DNA from: Adiantum capillus-veneris
Taxonomy: Eukaryota > Streptophyta > Polypodiopsida > Polypodiales > Pteridaceae
NCBI GenBank assembly: GCA_014529385.2
Contig: CM043945.1
Span: 154,162,741 to 154,226,740 of the forward strand
Length of the DNA: 64,000 bases
Reading direction: 5' to 3'
Part shown: positions 33,178-45,014 of the stretch, piece after piece
Position numbering within the stretch: the first letter of the stretch is position 1
How the letters are laid out: every line of letters starts with the position of its first letter
Notes under the pieces: model-generated
Seen by the model: only the letters and a program-made list of their open reading frames with translations
Told to the model about the DNA's origin: nothing
The model's database searches: none
Program-made: the position numbers and the translations under genes

Positions 33178-33438
33178 TAAAGCTGGACCCCCTCCCCCCT
33201 CCCTCTCCCACGGGTTTCCATTTAAATCCAATACAACTCAAAATGTATTTACACACTACAACTCCTACACTCTCCAGAATGCTTGCTCACATCACTTAAT
33301 CTCTCTTTCACTCTAAAAATTCTATACATAAATCATTGAACTCACAACAAAACCATTACAAATACTATTCATAAGCACATAACGAAACATTTGCAAATTA
33401 ATCATATACTACACCAAGTGAAAGAATGGAGAGTTTTA

Positions 33439-36400
33439 TTAATTCTCATCTTGTATAAGATCTCTACAAGCACTAGGATCCATATTTAGACCCATAGTAT
33501 TCAAATCAATAAACAAATTTAGAGATTCTTCCTCCTCTCCATCACCTCCTGTAGAATCATCATCGCTTTCTCCCTCTTCCTCCTCCTCAAGATGACTATT
33601 TGCAAGGCTAGGCTGACCTTCTTCAACTTCTACTACATCTTCCTCTGCATCTTGTGGTGATGGTATGATGGGATCAATTACTGGCTCAATGTTCGTCTCT
33701 GCAAAGATAGATCTACCCCGCGGCGTGACTGGAAGGACATACCAAAGTCTTCTTTGATATATACATGGCACATAAAAGACCTGTACGTCACACACAAAGA
33801 ATAAGCTGATATACATAACTTAAATTTTTAATTTAAGTTAATTGCACATAGCCTAAATTACCTGCTCGCAACTACTAGGATACACCAAGTTGTCAGTTTT
33901 TCCCCGATGGAATTGGGTGGAATCCACCATAATGAGCCCATTTTCATGTCTTTTGACCTCACCCGCAAACCATCGGCACTCAAAGAGGAATTTGTGAAAA
34001 TATCTGAAATCCACTTTGATTATTCTCTCTATAGTACCACAATATCTGACCTCATCTGTTGTTGTGTCAAAGTCTTCCATCACGCCACAATCATTAGTGG
34101 TCCGACGCTCATCTATCTTGCGGGTGCGAAAATGTCGGCCTTCGGACCAAATGGAGTTGAAAATGAGACCCTACAATCACAATGCATAAGAGGTTACATC
34201 GCATTTCATTAAGTGATTTGCATACATGCATACATAGCATATACACACTCACCTTGCGCAAGCATCCTCGAGAATACTCTCATTCTTTAGGGCTTATTTG
34301 TTCTCCTTGTGCTTTGGCATTGGTCATGGCATTATGGATCCACTCTACTTGAATCAAATCAGGATATTTTGCAAGCTCTTTAGGAAAAGGAGGTGCACGT
34401 CTACCTCCATGGGACCTCTTCCACATCTCTATCCCTTTCTCTAGCTGCGCGGGCTTCCAAGTACATATTGGCCCATTTGGTCATGATAGTGGCATTGAGT
34501 AAAGAGTAGTTGTTGACTATGGCATGAAACTCTCTATCCATGACCAAGAGTGAGCCTTTTCCACTGGGAATGGTTGAGTGCTTCCTAGGATCCTCTTCTT
34601 CACTCCACAGACAAGGCAATGATGGATCCACTGTGATGAGATACTGCGAGACATACACAAATGCTTCTTGCACCACCCAACCTTCTGCCATGCTCTCCTG
34701 AAAACATTAAAACCGCATATTTTTATTAGTAACTCCATAGCATATAAATGCTATCTATATTGTATTTATTTTGCATACCTCCGGTTGTGACCTCAATCTA
34801 GCAAAATCCTTTAAAGTCTTCAAGAATCTCTCCAAGAAGAACATCCATCTAGAGTGAACCACCCCACAAATGGCAATCTCCTCAATAAGGTGAAGCAATA
34901 GATGTATTTGGCTAACAAGGATTGTACGTGGGAATGCATCCTCAATAGCACACACTGCCTCTACTGCTAGCTGATGGGCTACTGGTATGGCTTCTACTTC
35001 TATCTCCTTGGAGCTCACAAATCTACAGGGCAAACGTTATATAGTAGATGAAAAAAATTTCCAAAGTTCATGCATGCACAACATGATATAGTACTTGAAA
35101 AAAACCCATTACCTCACAATCTCACCCACTTTGAATATTGCAGCCTTCACCTTAGTGTCCCCATAACCACTAATAGTTATGGGAAGTACAAACTACAAAC
35201 AATAAAACATCTTAGTGAATGTCAACCTATATATAAGGACACATAGACACCACAAACTGTTCTACTCTTAACTGAAGGATTTTATGCCAATCATGGGATT
35301 TCAATCCATACAATTGAGTGGAGCCACCCTTTTTGGTTTTTGTGAAAGCACCTTTGAGTGACCGCATATATCCCGTTGGAGTTCTGATGGATGCAATAAC
35401 TTGCTTTGTCCACTCTTGGTCTACCTTTGACATTATCCACGGTGATTTTGGGAGAATCATCTTTCCTCGCTCCCCCATGCGGGGCGTGGCTGAAGGGGGG
35501 AGACGTCTAATGGCTCTTAAATCTTCCCTAGCACCCAATGAATCCTTCTTGCCAATTATGTGATCCCATATAGCTTGCCCAACATTTTTGAATACATGCA
35601 TAGGGTCCAATAAGTGCTGAATTTTCAATGAATCCCAATAGGGGAGCGACAAGAAGATCGACTACCTCGACATACCCTTTGGCAACCCATTGGGAGGCGG
35701 TGAGGTACCATGATGCTCCTCCCAATGTTTCGCCCAATCAGCCATGTTCCAATGGAACGGCTGCACTCCATTGATAGGGGGAGCATATCTACGATGTGAA
35801 GGAGGTAGGAAGCGATGGTTTTTGGGATGGATCACCTTCCCAAGAAGAGGAGGTCTCTCTGTCACAAGGGAAGGGCCACAAGTGGGACATGCACTATGTC
35901 CAGATGTTGCCAATCCTGCCAAGAGGTAAACAAACGTTACACATGAGATGATAAACCTAAAGCAAAGAGTACAATTAACATGTGCATACTTACCAGATAC
36001 CTCTCTAAATCCTGGGTAATCATGCATGGTCCACATGAGGATTCACTTGATGACGGCTTTGCGATCTTGTGGTGGCCGTGAAATGTCAATGACATATATG
36101 CCTCTCCATAGTTCTTGAAGCTCATCAATAAGAGGCTGCAGATATACATCCATATTTTTTACCTTGTGCTTTCCTGGAATGAGAAGTGATAGTAAAATGT
36201 TTCCCTTTTTTGTTGCCTCCCAAGGCGGAATATTGTAGTTTACAACCACCACCGGCCAAGTGCTCCATGAAGTAGAGCGGTGCCCAAATGGATTCACTCC
36301 ATCACTAGCTAACCCAATCCTCAAGTGACGAGGCTCATCCCTGAACTCTAGCCATGTGTCCTCTATGTGCTTCCACGCTGGTGAGTCAGCTGACACTCTC

Positions 36401-37409
36401 ATAATACCATCTGTGGAGCGATTTTTTGCATGCCAACTCAAAAGCTCGCTCGTACCCTTCGATCTAAACATGTGTTAGATGCGAGGGATGAGTGGAAAAT
36501 GCCTCAAAACTTTACGTGGAATTCTGTTGCTCTGCATTCCTTCTTTGAACCTAGGCTCCCCGCACGATGGACATGTGCCACAATCGGCATGCTCATTACG
36601 AAAGAGCACACAATCGTTCACGCAAGCATGAATGCGATCATAATCCATCCCTAATGCAGTCACCACTTCGCGGGCTTTTCGTCTATTCTCTGACATGTGA
36701 TTGCCAGCTGGCAGCATCTTTCCTAGCAACCTATCACAAGAAGAAACTACATTAGAAGTTAATTTATGCACTCCACAAGTATCCTTCACAATCTGTATAC
36801 ATACCTCAAAAGTGCGTCGACACTAGCATTGCTCCATCCAAACATCGCCTGAAGGTTAAGGACTTCGAGAGATGCCCTTAAAATGGAGTAAGAGCATCTA
36901 TCATATAGTGCGGTGTGTGCCGAATCGAGTAGCTCACTCCTCGTTCTTTCGGAAGCTTCTTCGCATGCACACTCTGGTTCATGCTTCTCCTCTCGTGCAA
37001 AGAGATCCTCAACCATTCTATGCAAATGGTCGTCTTCTGCATACACGTAAGGAGATGGGATGTGGTCACTCGGATAAGAGGGAGCAGTAGTACTTGGCTG
37101 ATTTGATGTGCTTCCTCCCTCTCTAATGGATTCCTGGCGCATGCGCTCTTCCACCCTCCTTTCCTCTCCTCCACCAACCACACGCCAATGAGGGGTGACG
37201 TCAATAGCCGCTACAATTCGCAGATCATTTGTTTCCATCCGTGCACGCTTGCGAGGATCTTCCCATAGTCCATAATCTTCTACATGGCTCAAGCATATCC
37301 GTCGAAGTCGAGCAATGGCGCATTTGCACCGCACGCATGGGCATGGTAATCGCTCGGCCAACCACCGTGATCTATCCGGTTCAGTGGACGGGCCAAAATC
37401 ATCCCAAGA
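33439..37409 (-). pseudogene. TNP2-type CACTA transposase (broken)
   Basis: Minus-strand multi-exon gene. Transposase-associated domain at 37409-37230 (CPCVRCKC ... DYGLWEDP). Transposase_21 core from 36730 to 35230: DYDRIHACVNDCVLFRNE, GLASDGVNPFG, a HRRYAPP region and KIQHLLDPMHVFKNVGQ. DUF4218 at 35033-34755 (IHLLLHLIEEIAICG ... RWMFFLERFLKTLK). DUF4216 at 34083-33853 and a tryptophan strand near 33745. An acidic Glu/Asp-rich tail is at 33660-33450. Introns with GT...AG are visible, for example 36804-36731. In-frame TAA near 36475 and TGA near 36045 break the core. It would cut and paste the element. The start probably lies in an earlier exon; AG acceptor just upstream of 37409. Confidence 0.85.
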
Positions 37410-37760
37410 AACCTACATTAATAAATTACATACACTAATTAAAATCAAATTACCAAAGAATGTTAATAAAATATCAGAAAAAAGTAAAAATTAAACTTTT
37501 AGGTAAAAATGTCATTTTCAAAGTACTAGGAATACTTTCATTTTATATATATTTTATAAAAAACATAGTACCAATAGATTTTGAGGATCAATACTAATAA
37601 TGTCAGAACGTGGCCATCTGTGTATATGGCCTGAATTTGCGCCGCGGTAATAGGTGTGGTAATCAGCGCGGTAATACTCGCGGTAATAGGAGTGGCAAAA
37701 CAATTTTCAATTTTTTTAATAAATAGGGGCACCCGCGTGCCCCGCGAAGTTCAAAGCCCT
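37410..37760. promoter_or_regulatory. Divergent CACTA promoter region with GCGGTAA motifs
   Basis: Between the transposase (leftward) and the second gene (rightward). Three perfect GCGGTAA motifs at 37644, 37668 and 37680 are the same motif as at both transposon ends. TTTAATAAATAGG near 37713 is TATA-like for the rightward gene. This suggests the end-binding protein also acts on this promoter (inference). Confidence 0.5.
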
Positions 37761-37764
37761 AAAA

Positions 37765-40044
37765 TTTGAATTTCATCGTCTTCTCCAAAGAAGCCGAGAG
37801 CGCGAACCTCACAACCTTGAGCTCTACCTCCATCTCCACTCTTCTACTCTCCACCATCTCTACTCTTCCACTCTCCTACCCTCTCCCAACAAGCGCTTCA
37901 ATTCCATGTAAGTGTTGTTGTTATTTTATTGATTTTTTCACACGCATACACACACATGCATAGTCACACATGCATACACACATGCATACACTCATACACA
38001 CGCATGCACACACATGCATACACACACACACACTAATTACACACACTAATTAGTGCATGTGTTCTTTACACACACTAATTAGTGTGTGCATTATTCTAAT
38101 GCACACACTAATTAGTGTAATTAAAGTACACCATAACTTAAATTTGTTAATTAGTGGCTACTTGAAAAATCTAAACATTAATGTACACACTAATTAGTGC
38201 ATGTGTTCTTTACACACAATAATTAGTGTGTGCATTATTCTAATGCACACACTAATTAATGTAAGTAAAGACACACCAAAACCTAAATTTGTTAATTATT
38301 AGTTACTTGCAAAATCTAAACTTGTTAGATTTGTCAAATTTGTTAAATTGATTACTTGCATAACCTAATATGTTAAATTTGGGATTGGCCATGCACACAC
38401 TAATTAGTGTGTGATTAGTGTGCACGTTGGCCAATGTGATTGGTCAATGCACACATGCACTAATTAGTGTGTGATTAGTGTGTGCATTGGTCAATGGGAT
38501 TAGCCAATTCACACACTAATTAGTATGTGTTAACACATACTAATTTGTGTGTGATTAGTGTGTGCATTGGCCAATGTGATTGGTCAATGCACACACTAAT
38601 TAGTTTGTGATTAGTGTGTGCATTGGCCAATGTGATTGGTCAATGCACACACTAATTAGTTTGGGATTAGTGTGTGCATTGGTCAATTGGATTGGCCAAT
38701 ACACACACTATTTAGTGTGTGATTATTGTGTGCACAAGCCAATAGGATTGGTCAATACACACACTAATTAGTATGTATTAACACACACTAATTTGTGTGT
38801 GATTCGTGTGTGCATTGCCCAATGTGATTGGTCAATGCACACACTAATTAGTTTGGGATTAGTGTGTGCATTGGCCAATGTGATTGGTCAATGCACACAC
38901 TAATTAGTTTGGGATTAGTGTGTGCATTGGTCAATTGGATTGGCCAATACACACACTAATTAGTATATGTTAGCACATACTAATTTGTGTGTGATTAGTG
39001 TGTGCATTGGCCAATGTGATTGGTCAATGCACACACTAATTAGTTTGGGATTAGTGTGTGCATTGACCAATATGATTGGTCAATGCACACACTAATTAGT
39101 TTGGGATTAGTGTGTGCATTGGTCAATTGGATTGGCCAATACACACACTAATTGATATGTGTTAACACACACTAATTTGTGTGTGATTAGTGTGTGCATT
39201 GGACAATGTGATTGGTCAATGCACACACTAATTAGTTTGGGATTAGTGTGTGCATTGGTCAATTGGATTGGCCAATACACACACTAATTTGTGTGTGATT
39301 AGTGTGTGCATTGGCCAATGTGATTGGTCAATGCACACACTAATTAGTTTGTGATTAGTGTGTGCATTGACCAATCACATTGGCCAATGCACACACTAAT
39401 TAGTTTGGGATTAGTGTGTGCATTGGTCAATTGGATTGGCCAATACACACACTATTTAGTGTGTGCATTGGCCAATGTGATTCGTCAATGCACACACTAA
39501 TTAGTATGTGTTAACACACACTAATTTGTGTGTGCATTGGTCAATGTGATTGGTCAATGCACACACTAATTAGTTTGGGATTAGTGTGTGAATTGGTCAA
39601 TTGGATTGGCCAATACACACACTATTTAGTGTGTGATTAGTGTGTGCATAAGCCAATTGGATTGGCCAATACACACTAAAACACACACTAATTATGTTAA
39701 ATTAAACAACAATCAACACAAAAACATAAACATACCTCCAGGATTAAGTCGTAGGTGACGTATTAGGCCCCAATGGCCGTCCAAGTGATCGCGCAATCGG
39801 TCACACTAATCATAAACACAATAATCTCTTATTAGTCAATACACACACTAATATCTTATTAGCACTCAAAGCTTTGCAAGACTCTTTTATAGGTTGTAGA
39901 CACACATTGGATTATTTCCACATTAGGTTCTTTCAACATTGGATACTATAGAGAATCCAATGTTTGAAAAAAATCAATGTGTAAATTTTTAATCTTATAT
40001 TCGAATTTTATACCCTAGTTTAATCTTTGTCGTAATAAATGCAG
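37765..40044 (+). other. Leader exon and long leader intron of the second CACTA gene
   Basis: A pyrimidine-rich stretch (37765-37907) resembling a 5' UTR ends in CCAT followed by the donor GTAAGT at 37908. The first good acceptor before the ORF is TGCAG at 40040-40044, followed at once by ACCATG. The implied intron is ~2.1 kb and contains the minisatellite. 39691-40044 otherwise shows nothing notable. Confidence 0.5.
38030..39690. repeat. Minisatellite, ~56-bp period, with TAATTA and CCAAT palindromes
   Basis: Several dozen degenerate repeats. A typical full period is 56 bp (for example 38825 to 38881) and combines the palindrome ACACTAATTAGTGT (or a variant with TTAGTTTG), GTGTGTGCATTGG and ATTGGCCAAT/ATTGGTCAAT. 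Unit variants are interleaved, and some periods are partial. Each unit can form small hairpins and contains CCAAT boxes on both strands. No spacer structure of a CRISPR array. Lies in the CACTA element. Confidence 0.9.
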
Positions 40045-40047
40045 ACC

Positions 40048-41526
40048 ATGTCTTCTTCTTCCACACCACACTTTTGCAGCATTGAGGATTTCATGGCAGA
40101 CATGATGTCATATCCCGACGCTCTCTCTGCCTATCATTCACAGCCTTCGCCTCAACAGTCATCATCAGGGTTCCGCTGGTTTCGGGACACTCTTGATGGG
40201 TCCGCTGCCGTACCTATGACCGATCCAGATGTGGAGAGGGCATTGCGTCTTCGGGCTGAGTGGTTAGGTTCGCAGCAGACCCTTACGCACGCTATTCACC
40301 GGCGCAGGTAGCAGCTTTTGGATTATCAGAGGTCTCTACTCCGACTGGTGGCACTCCATACCTGTAGAGTTTTCCAGCTACAGCTCCAGGTTCAACTTTT
40401 CCTTCACAGGATCCAACGCCCCAGGGTCCGACGTCGTTGGGTGAGACACCACAGGGTCCGACGCCACGGGCGTCCACCTATCCATCACTTATCCCACCTT
40501 CTGTCCCAGACTCACGTCGGCGCTCTTCTGGCAGTCAGCGTCAGGGCAGCTCGTGCGCTAGCGCCGGTCGATCTCGACGAGGGAGCGGAGCTCGTTGTTG
40601 TTTTGGGGGGGGGGGTACTACAGATTCTCCTCCACAGTCGCCGCTCCCTGCTCCAGCAGAAGATGAGGACAATGACATGCCTTCACCAGATGCTCGCGGG
40701 TTACACTACCAGGTTCATAGAGAAGGTATGGTGGATCTCGGGACAGCGCAGGGCAGGAGATTCCGCACACACGTCAACCAGTTAATCCACTCCACATATA
40801 TCAATTGTTTTCTCAAATTTGATCAGCAAGATCCCTACAACCTCACATATATAGAGACAACCATGCACATGCGTTTCCCCAACCTGAGGGGCAACAATTC
40901 TCAAGGCAATGGTTGCAAGAGCATGTCAAAACATTTATGAAGAACAAAAAATCTAGTGTGAGGAGAGCTGCAAAGAAGACAATGGAGTCTCCAGAGCATA
41001 GCTATCGGACAGGAAATGTCCATGATGTGGAGTGGGAGACCGCTATGGGCGAGAAAGAGGACGAAAGGGCAACGGGTGCGAGGATGTATACGCGTCAAGT
41101 TGAGGCCAGATCCCATCAGACTCCTACGCATTATGGTTCGGGAGGAAAAACGGCTTGGAAAGACAAATATGTAAGTAAAAATATTAGTTTTATTGTAAAA
41201 AATCTAATGTTTTTCAATTAATTAATTGGTTGCTATTTTTTGTCAGTATAACATTACCATGAGTCGCCCGACCAGAGATGTGCAGAGATATAGAGAGAAC
41301 CATACCGAATATCAAACTTGGTGTTGGTTGTTTGAAAATCAAATGATCTCTCGAGAGGAATTCGAAAATGCGTGCAGAAGTCTGCAACATGTAAGTTTAA
41401 TCTTATTTAAATAATCAAATTGTTGATTTTATATCAAATATTAAATAACAAAGTGTTAATTGTTTCTTTTTTATGGTTTTGCAGAGTCAAGGAGTTCCAC
41501 GCGAAATGCCGCCAACTCCCCCATGA
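40048..41526 (+). pseudogene. Second CACTA gene, TNPA/Transposase_24-like (broken)
   Basis: Starts ATG 40048 (MSSSSTPHFCSIEDF). Ser/Pro/Gln-rich N terminus with a TAG at about 40309 and a G-run (40609-40616) that disrupts the frame. A conserved-looking core follows: HVNQLIHSTYINCFLKFDQQ at 40770-40830 and KNKKSSVRRAAKKTMESPEHSYRTG-like basic region. Then ATGARMYTRQVEARSHQ. Introns 41171-41246 (GTAAGT...CAG) and 41391-41484 (GTAAGT...GCAG) keep the frame, and the last exon ends PREMPPTPP and TGA at 41524-41526. The layout resembles the plant Ptta/En-Spm DNA-binding partner, but I did not verify this. Confidence 0.6.
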
Positions 41527-41784
41527 GCATCCTTTATTTTGTATGCGCGGGCCCCGTTTGCCCTATCCCACATGACCATAATCTATTTTGTACACGCGGG
41601 CTTTTTTTGCCCTTTATGTAAATGCAATACCTATCATTTTTTGGCTCAATACCTCCCCCAATTGTAATTTCACTTATGTAAATGAAATTATCAATATTTT
41701 TTTGGTTCAATGTATTGTCCAATTGTGATATTTTGTTGTAATTAATAATAATTTTGTAAAATAACTAAAATAAATAAAAAAATA

Positions 41785-41830
41785 GATGACCTTTTGGATG
41801 GTCCTGCAAAGGACAATCCAAACGGTCATC
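41785..41830. repeat. 46-nt hairpin near CACTA right end
   Basis: Starts GATGACCTTTTGGATGG and ends ATCCAAACGGTCATC. A near-perfect 20-bp stem with two mismatches and loop TGCAAA. The breakpoint of the 16.6 kb deletion in copy I falls within its left arm, after 41791. Confidence 0.85.
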
Positions 41831-42074
41831 TGTTTTTTTATAATAAATCCTACCGCGATAACACGCACGCAGTAATGTTTGCGGGTATGTTTGTAGCAAA
41901 AAACGCGGTAATAGGGGTGGAAATATATCCGCAAACGTTACCGCGGATGTTACCGCTAGACCACTACCGCAAAATTTTCCGTAATGTTTTTCTGCGTATG
42001 GGAATTTTTATATTTCAAGTTTGTTTGTTTTTTTGCGGTAATGTGAGCGATAATACCGCGCATATGTTTTAGTG
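41831..42074. promoter_or_regulatory. CACTA right subterminal repeat array
   Basis: GCGGTAA at 41905 and 42035, TTACCGC at 41938 and 41950, plus TACCGC variants, in both orientations. The terminus is at 42074. Mirrors the left end. Confidence 0.7.
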
Positions 42075-42476
42075 GGATGCATCGGAGTACGCCGTAAGGC
42101 GTGAATTCCATGCTACTTGCTGAGAAAGAGTGAGAGTGTGTGAAGAATTTGGAGACGGACCTTGTCCATGATCTGAAGGGCCTTGCCCCTGAGTTGCAGT
42201 GTGCTCATGCATGTGTGTGTCAACAGGGCCCTTGGCCTGCTGCTGCATAAATTCTATCACTAACATAGATAATGTAGTGACATTTTCATTTAAAGATGCA
42301 AATTTTTCTTCTATTACTGATATGCGTGTTTAAAGTGCACAAAATTCTTGAATATCGAGCAATTCATAAGCGTCATCACCTCCCGTAGCGTAGCGGGCAC
42401 CCTTCGTGAGAGCATCCGACCGCGAGCCATCATGGACAGGATCAGGCGTTATACGATGCTCAAAATCAAAAGTCAT
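42075..42476 (-). pseudogene. Gypsy-1 gag N-terminal part (copy II)
   Basis: Equivalent to 4854-5353, ATG at 42476-42474. It has lost 89 bp (equivalent to 4918-5006, junction 42129/42130), including the KPPTFKGEDRD region, plus a few bases next to the CACTA end. Confidence 0.72.
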
Positions 42477-42729
42477 ATTGATATCTCAATCTATGGCAAC
42501 ACCGTGCAGTGTAAAAAACAGAAAGAAGAATACCCTGATTCGAAAAACAATCCCGTAGTCGTAGGTTTCACCACAATTAATAATTAGTTATGCTAATACG
42601 TTGATCGTCAAAGCTTTAAGCAACCTGTAAATCCGTCACTTCCATTACACCGCAGATTTAGCAGTAAAGAACTATCTTCCACTTGGCGCATACTTAATTA
42701 TTTGAATTGTATTATTGTCATGTGATTAG

Positions 42730-42769
<40 letters not shown>

Positions 42770-42909
42770 ATGAATCAAGTGTTTCAGCATTCTTACACTC
42801 TACCAATATCAATGCAAAATGTTTTCTGTGAAGAATTCCATGTTCCAAAACACTGATAGGGTGGTTGCTCTTTACAACACTAGAACTTTATGTCATCTAG
42901 AAGTTTGGT

Positions 42910-42960
<51 letters not shown>

Positions 42961-43370
42961 ATTTTAAGGCTCAACGCTTTTGTGTGAAGTAATTATTATT
43001 ACTTTACAAGAAGAAAAATAATCTTCGTTTCAATCTAGAGGCTTGTTAGCTTAAGCGGCACTTCTTTTGGCAATTATCTTGGCATTTATGCATAGACGAT
43101 CTTAAATATCCAGGAATCTTGCTAGCGTGGGTCTCCATGTTGTGAAAAGAACTATCTATTACATGGCACTTACGGCCATCAGGTTGAGTGCAGGAGTCGA
43201 GAGTAAAAATTAAGTGCTGCTCTCCAGTTGGTTTTTTGTACGTGAAACCTTCTTCCGTCATCTTCCCCCGGAATTTTTGCATGGCACGAGCCATTCTCAC
43301 TTCCTTAATAAGCATATCATACAATCAATCAAAGTGAAATTAGAGACATTGGCATAATATCAGACTAGAA
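42477..43370 (-). other. Gypsy-1 leader with unidentified ORF at 43046-43324 (copy II)
   Basis: As 5354-6230. The 92-codon minus ORF is intact with one Arg-to-His change. Contains (TC)n at about 42731-42765 and (TC)n(AC)n near 42910-42960. Confidence 0.35.
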
Positions 43371-43372
43371 TT

Positions 43373-43375
<3 letters not shown>

Positions 43376-43409
<34 letters not shown>

Positions 43410-43431
43410 TCTCTCTCTCTCTCTCTCTCTA

Positions 43432-43475
<44 letters not shown>
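43376..43475. repeat. GA array abutting TC array: long perfect palindrome (copy II)
   Basis: (GA)n up to 43406 meets (CT)n from 43409 across GCGC, so ~60 bp around the junction form a perfect inverted repeat. Copy I has ~410 bp of sequence between the arrays. Confidence 0.88.
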
Positions 43476-43479
<4 letters not shown>

Positions 43480-43859
43480 CTTGCAGCCACTTGTAAATCA
43501 TTGAAGGCTGGGATTCGCGAACTCACAGTCGTTTGTTGCGCAGGTCGACGATGAAGGAGGAGTGCAAATGTTATCTTTTTCTTTTACAAATTATCTGCAA
43601 GCGTCGTGAGTCCTCGCAGTATACGGCGACAAATTCTGGTACTGAGTCTGAGCGGGTAGTGTTCAATACCGACGTGGCACTTTTGCAAAGACAGCTGTCG
43701 GACAGCTGCAGCCTAAGGCTTGGTCCGAGTATCCGTATCGGGGCACAACTAGGTTATGAACGATGTAGTCAAGGTGAAGAGCAGAAAGACGTGCGGAGGA
43801 CATGCAAGACATTTCTCTTTATATTCAAGTTGCATGAACTTTGACCGTAGGGCCTTGCA
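43476..43859. other. Unassigned stretch left of solo LTR (copy II)
   Basis: As 6791-7174; 103-codon plus ORF at 43533-43844 unchanged from copy I. No domain recognised. Confidence 0.3.
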
Positions 43860-43864
43860 GGTGG

Positions 43865-44740
43865 TGTTGGGATCCTCGTGAGAGGGAGCTTTTTCGCGTG
43901 CGCCGGCGGTCCCTCCTTGCCCCTAGCGCCCCCACATGGGCTGTCCCTCATGCGGCCCGGCGGTCCACGTTCCCATTTCTAACCTAACTCCCGCTAACCT
44001 AACTTCCCTCCGTGGACGGCACTTGAGGGGGACCGAGGCCCCGTTTGGTGAATTGCCCCTCTCCGCGGCCACGCTCCCCGCGGGCCAAAAATGACGACTC
44101 GTGGACCCGTCGCTCCCGTAGACAAAACACGACTCCGGGAGCCCCCGAAAGACTTTATGCAAGTGAGAGCCCCGCTTGGGCCGTGGCCGGGTCCCCGGGG
44201 TCCCGTGGTCCAAAACGGCCGGGACGCACCCGCGGGGCCGTTTCGGCATTTTGATCAGTTTTTGGAACCGCGGCTCCTTGACGGGACCGACGGTGATTAC
44301 TTGAGAGGGATTTCTACCTCAAGGCCATGGGGCTTGGATGGTATGCCTGAGCGCCCCGAATTAAAGGACTTATATGGGAGTAGTACTCCACTCTTGGTGA
44401 ACCGTGCGCATCCTGCCGGGTAGCTAAGAGGGGGCCGGTTGTTCAACCGGAGCCGGGGTGGCAGCCCCTCACGTCCATAAAACTCTACCCTTCTAGGTTG
44501 GAGTTAGGTCACCCAGTCTCTTCAGAGGCGCCGGAGGGGGCTCCGTCCCTTTTGTAATGAACTTTTTGAATCAATACAAAGCGCCCGTCACGGGCTTGTT
44601 TCTACAATCTTGTCTCGCGCGTCCCTTTGAAATACTTGCTCAACTTGTTGTGAAGACGGCTAACTTGTGTTCAGGTGAAGGATCGGCGAACGCGCGCGGC
44701 CCCTAAGTCCCATTTACGGGCTCTCCAGGGTCCCGTAACA
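43865..44740. mobile_element. Solo LTR, 876 bp (copy II)
   Basis: Same element as 7180-8065, flanked by GGTGG at 43860-43864 and 44741-44745. Several 1-6 bp indels relative to copy I. Confidence 0.8.
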
Positions 44741-45014
44741 GGTGGTGGGATTGTTATTTATAGAGTCGAACTCGAAACACATATACTTTTTTTTCTTTTG
44801 CTTCTATGTAACATCTATAGAATATAGCACAACATATGCAAATTGACATTTAACATCGCCGGATGTGAGAAGGATGGATACAGCCTTGTGCATGTGAGAG
44901 AGAGAGAGAGAGAGAGATATGTCTTTTCATTTCTTAACACTTAATATGTTTTGCAAGACTTTTTATTTTTCTGAGATTGGGGAGACCTAATTACTACTAA
45001 TACACCACATGTTA

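Larger units (their letters stand above)
33023..42074. mobile_element. CACTA (En/Spm-type) DNA transposon, ~9.05 kb
   Basis: Termini are CACTATGAGAG at 33023 and, on the opposite strand from 42074, CACTAAAACATATG (CACTATAACATATG in the copy I remnant). Arrays of TTACCGC/GCGGTAA lie within ~150-300 bp of both ends. Flanks are AGA and GGA, but in copy I the right flank is AGT, so the 3-bp target duplication differs at one base. It sits inside gypsy-1 gag, and removing it with one 3-bp copy restores the gag frame. It carries a TNP2-type transposase on minus and a TNPA-like gene on plus, divergent. Both genes have stops, so the element appears immobile by itself. Confidence 0.85.

Noticed and set aside
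38030-39690. CRISPR-like array of repeats
   Set aside because: No unique spacers of constant length; the repeats are degenerate minisatellite units in a plant transposon.
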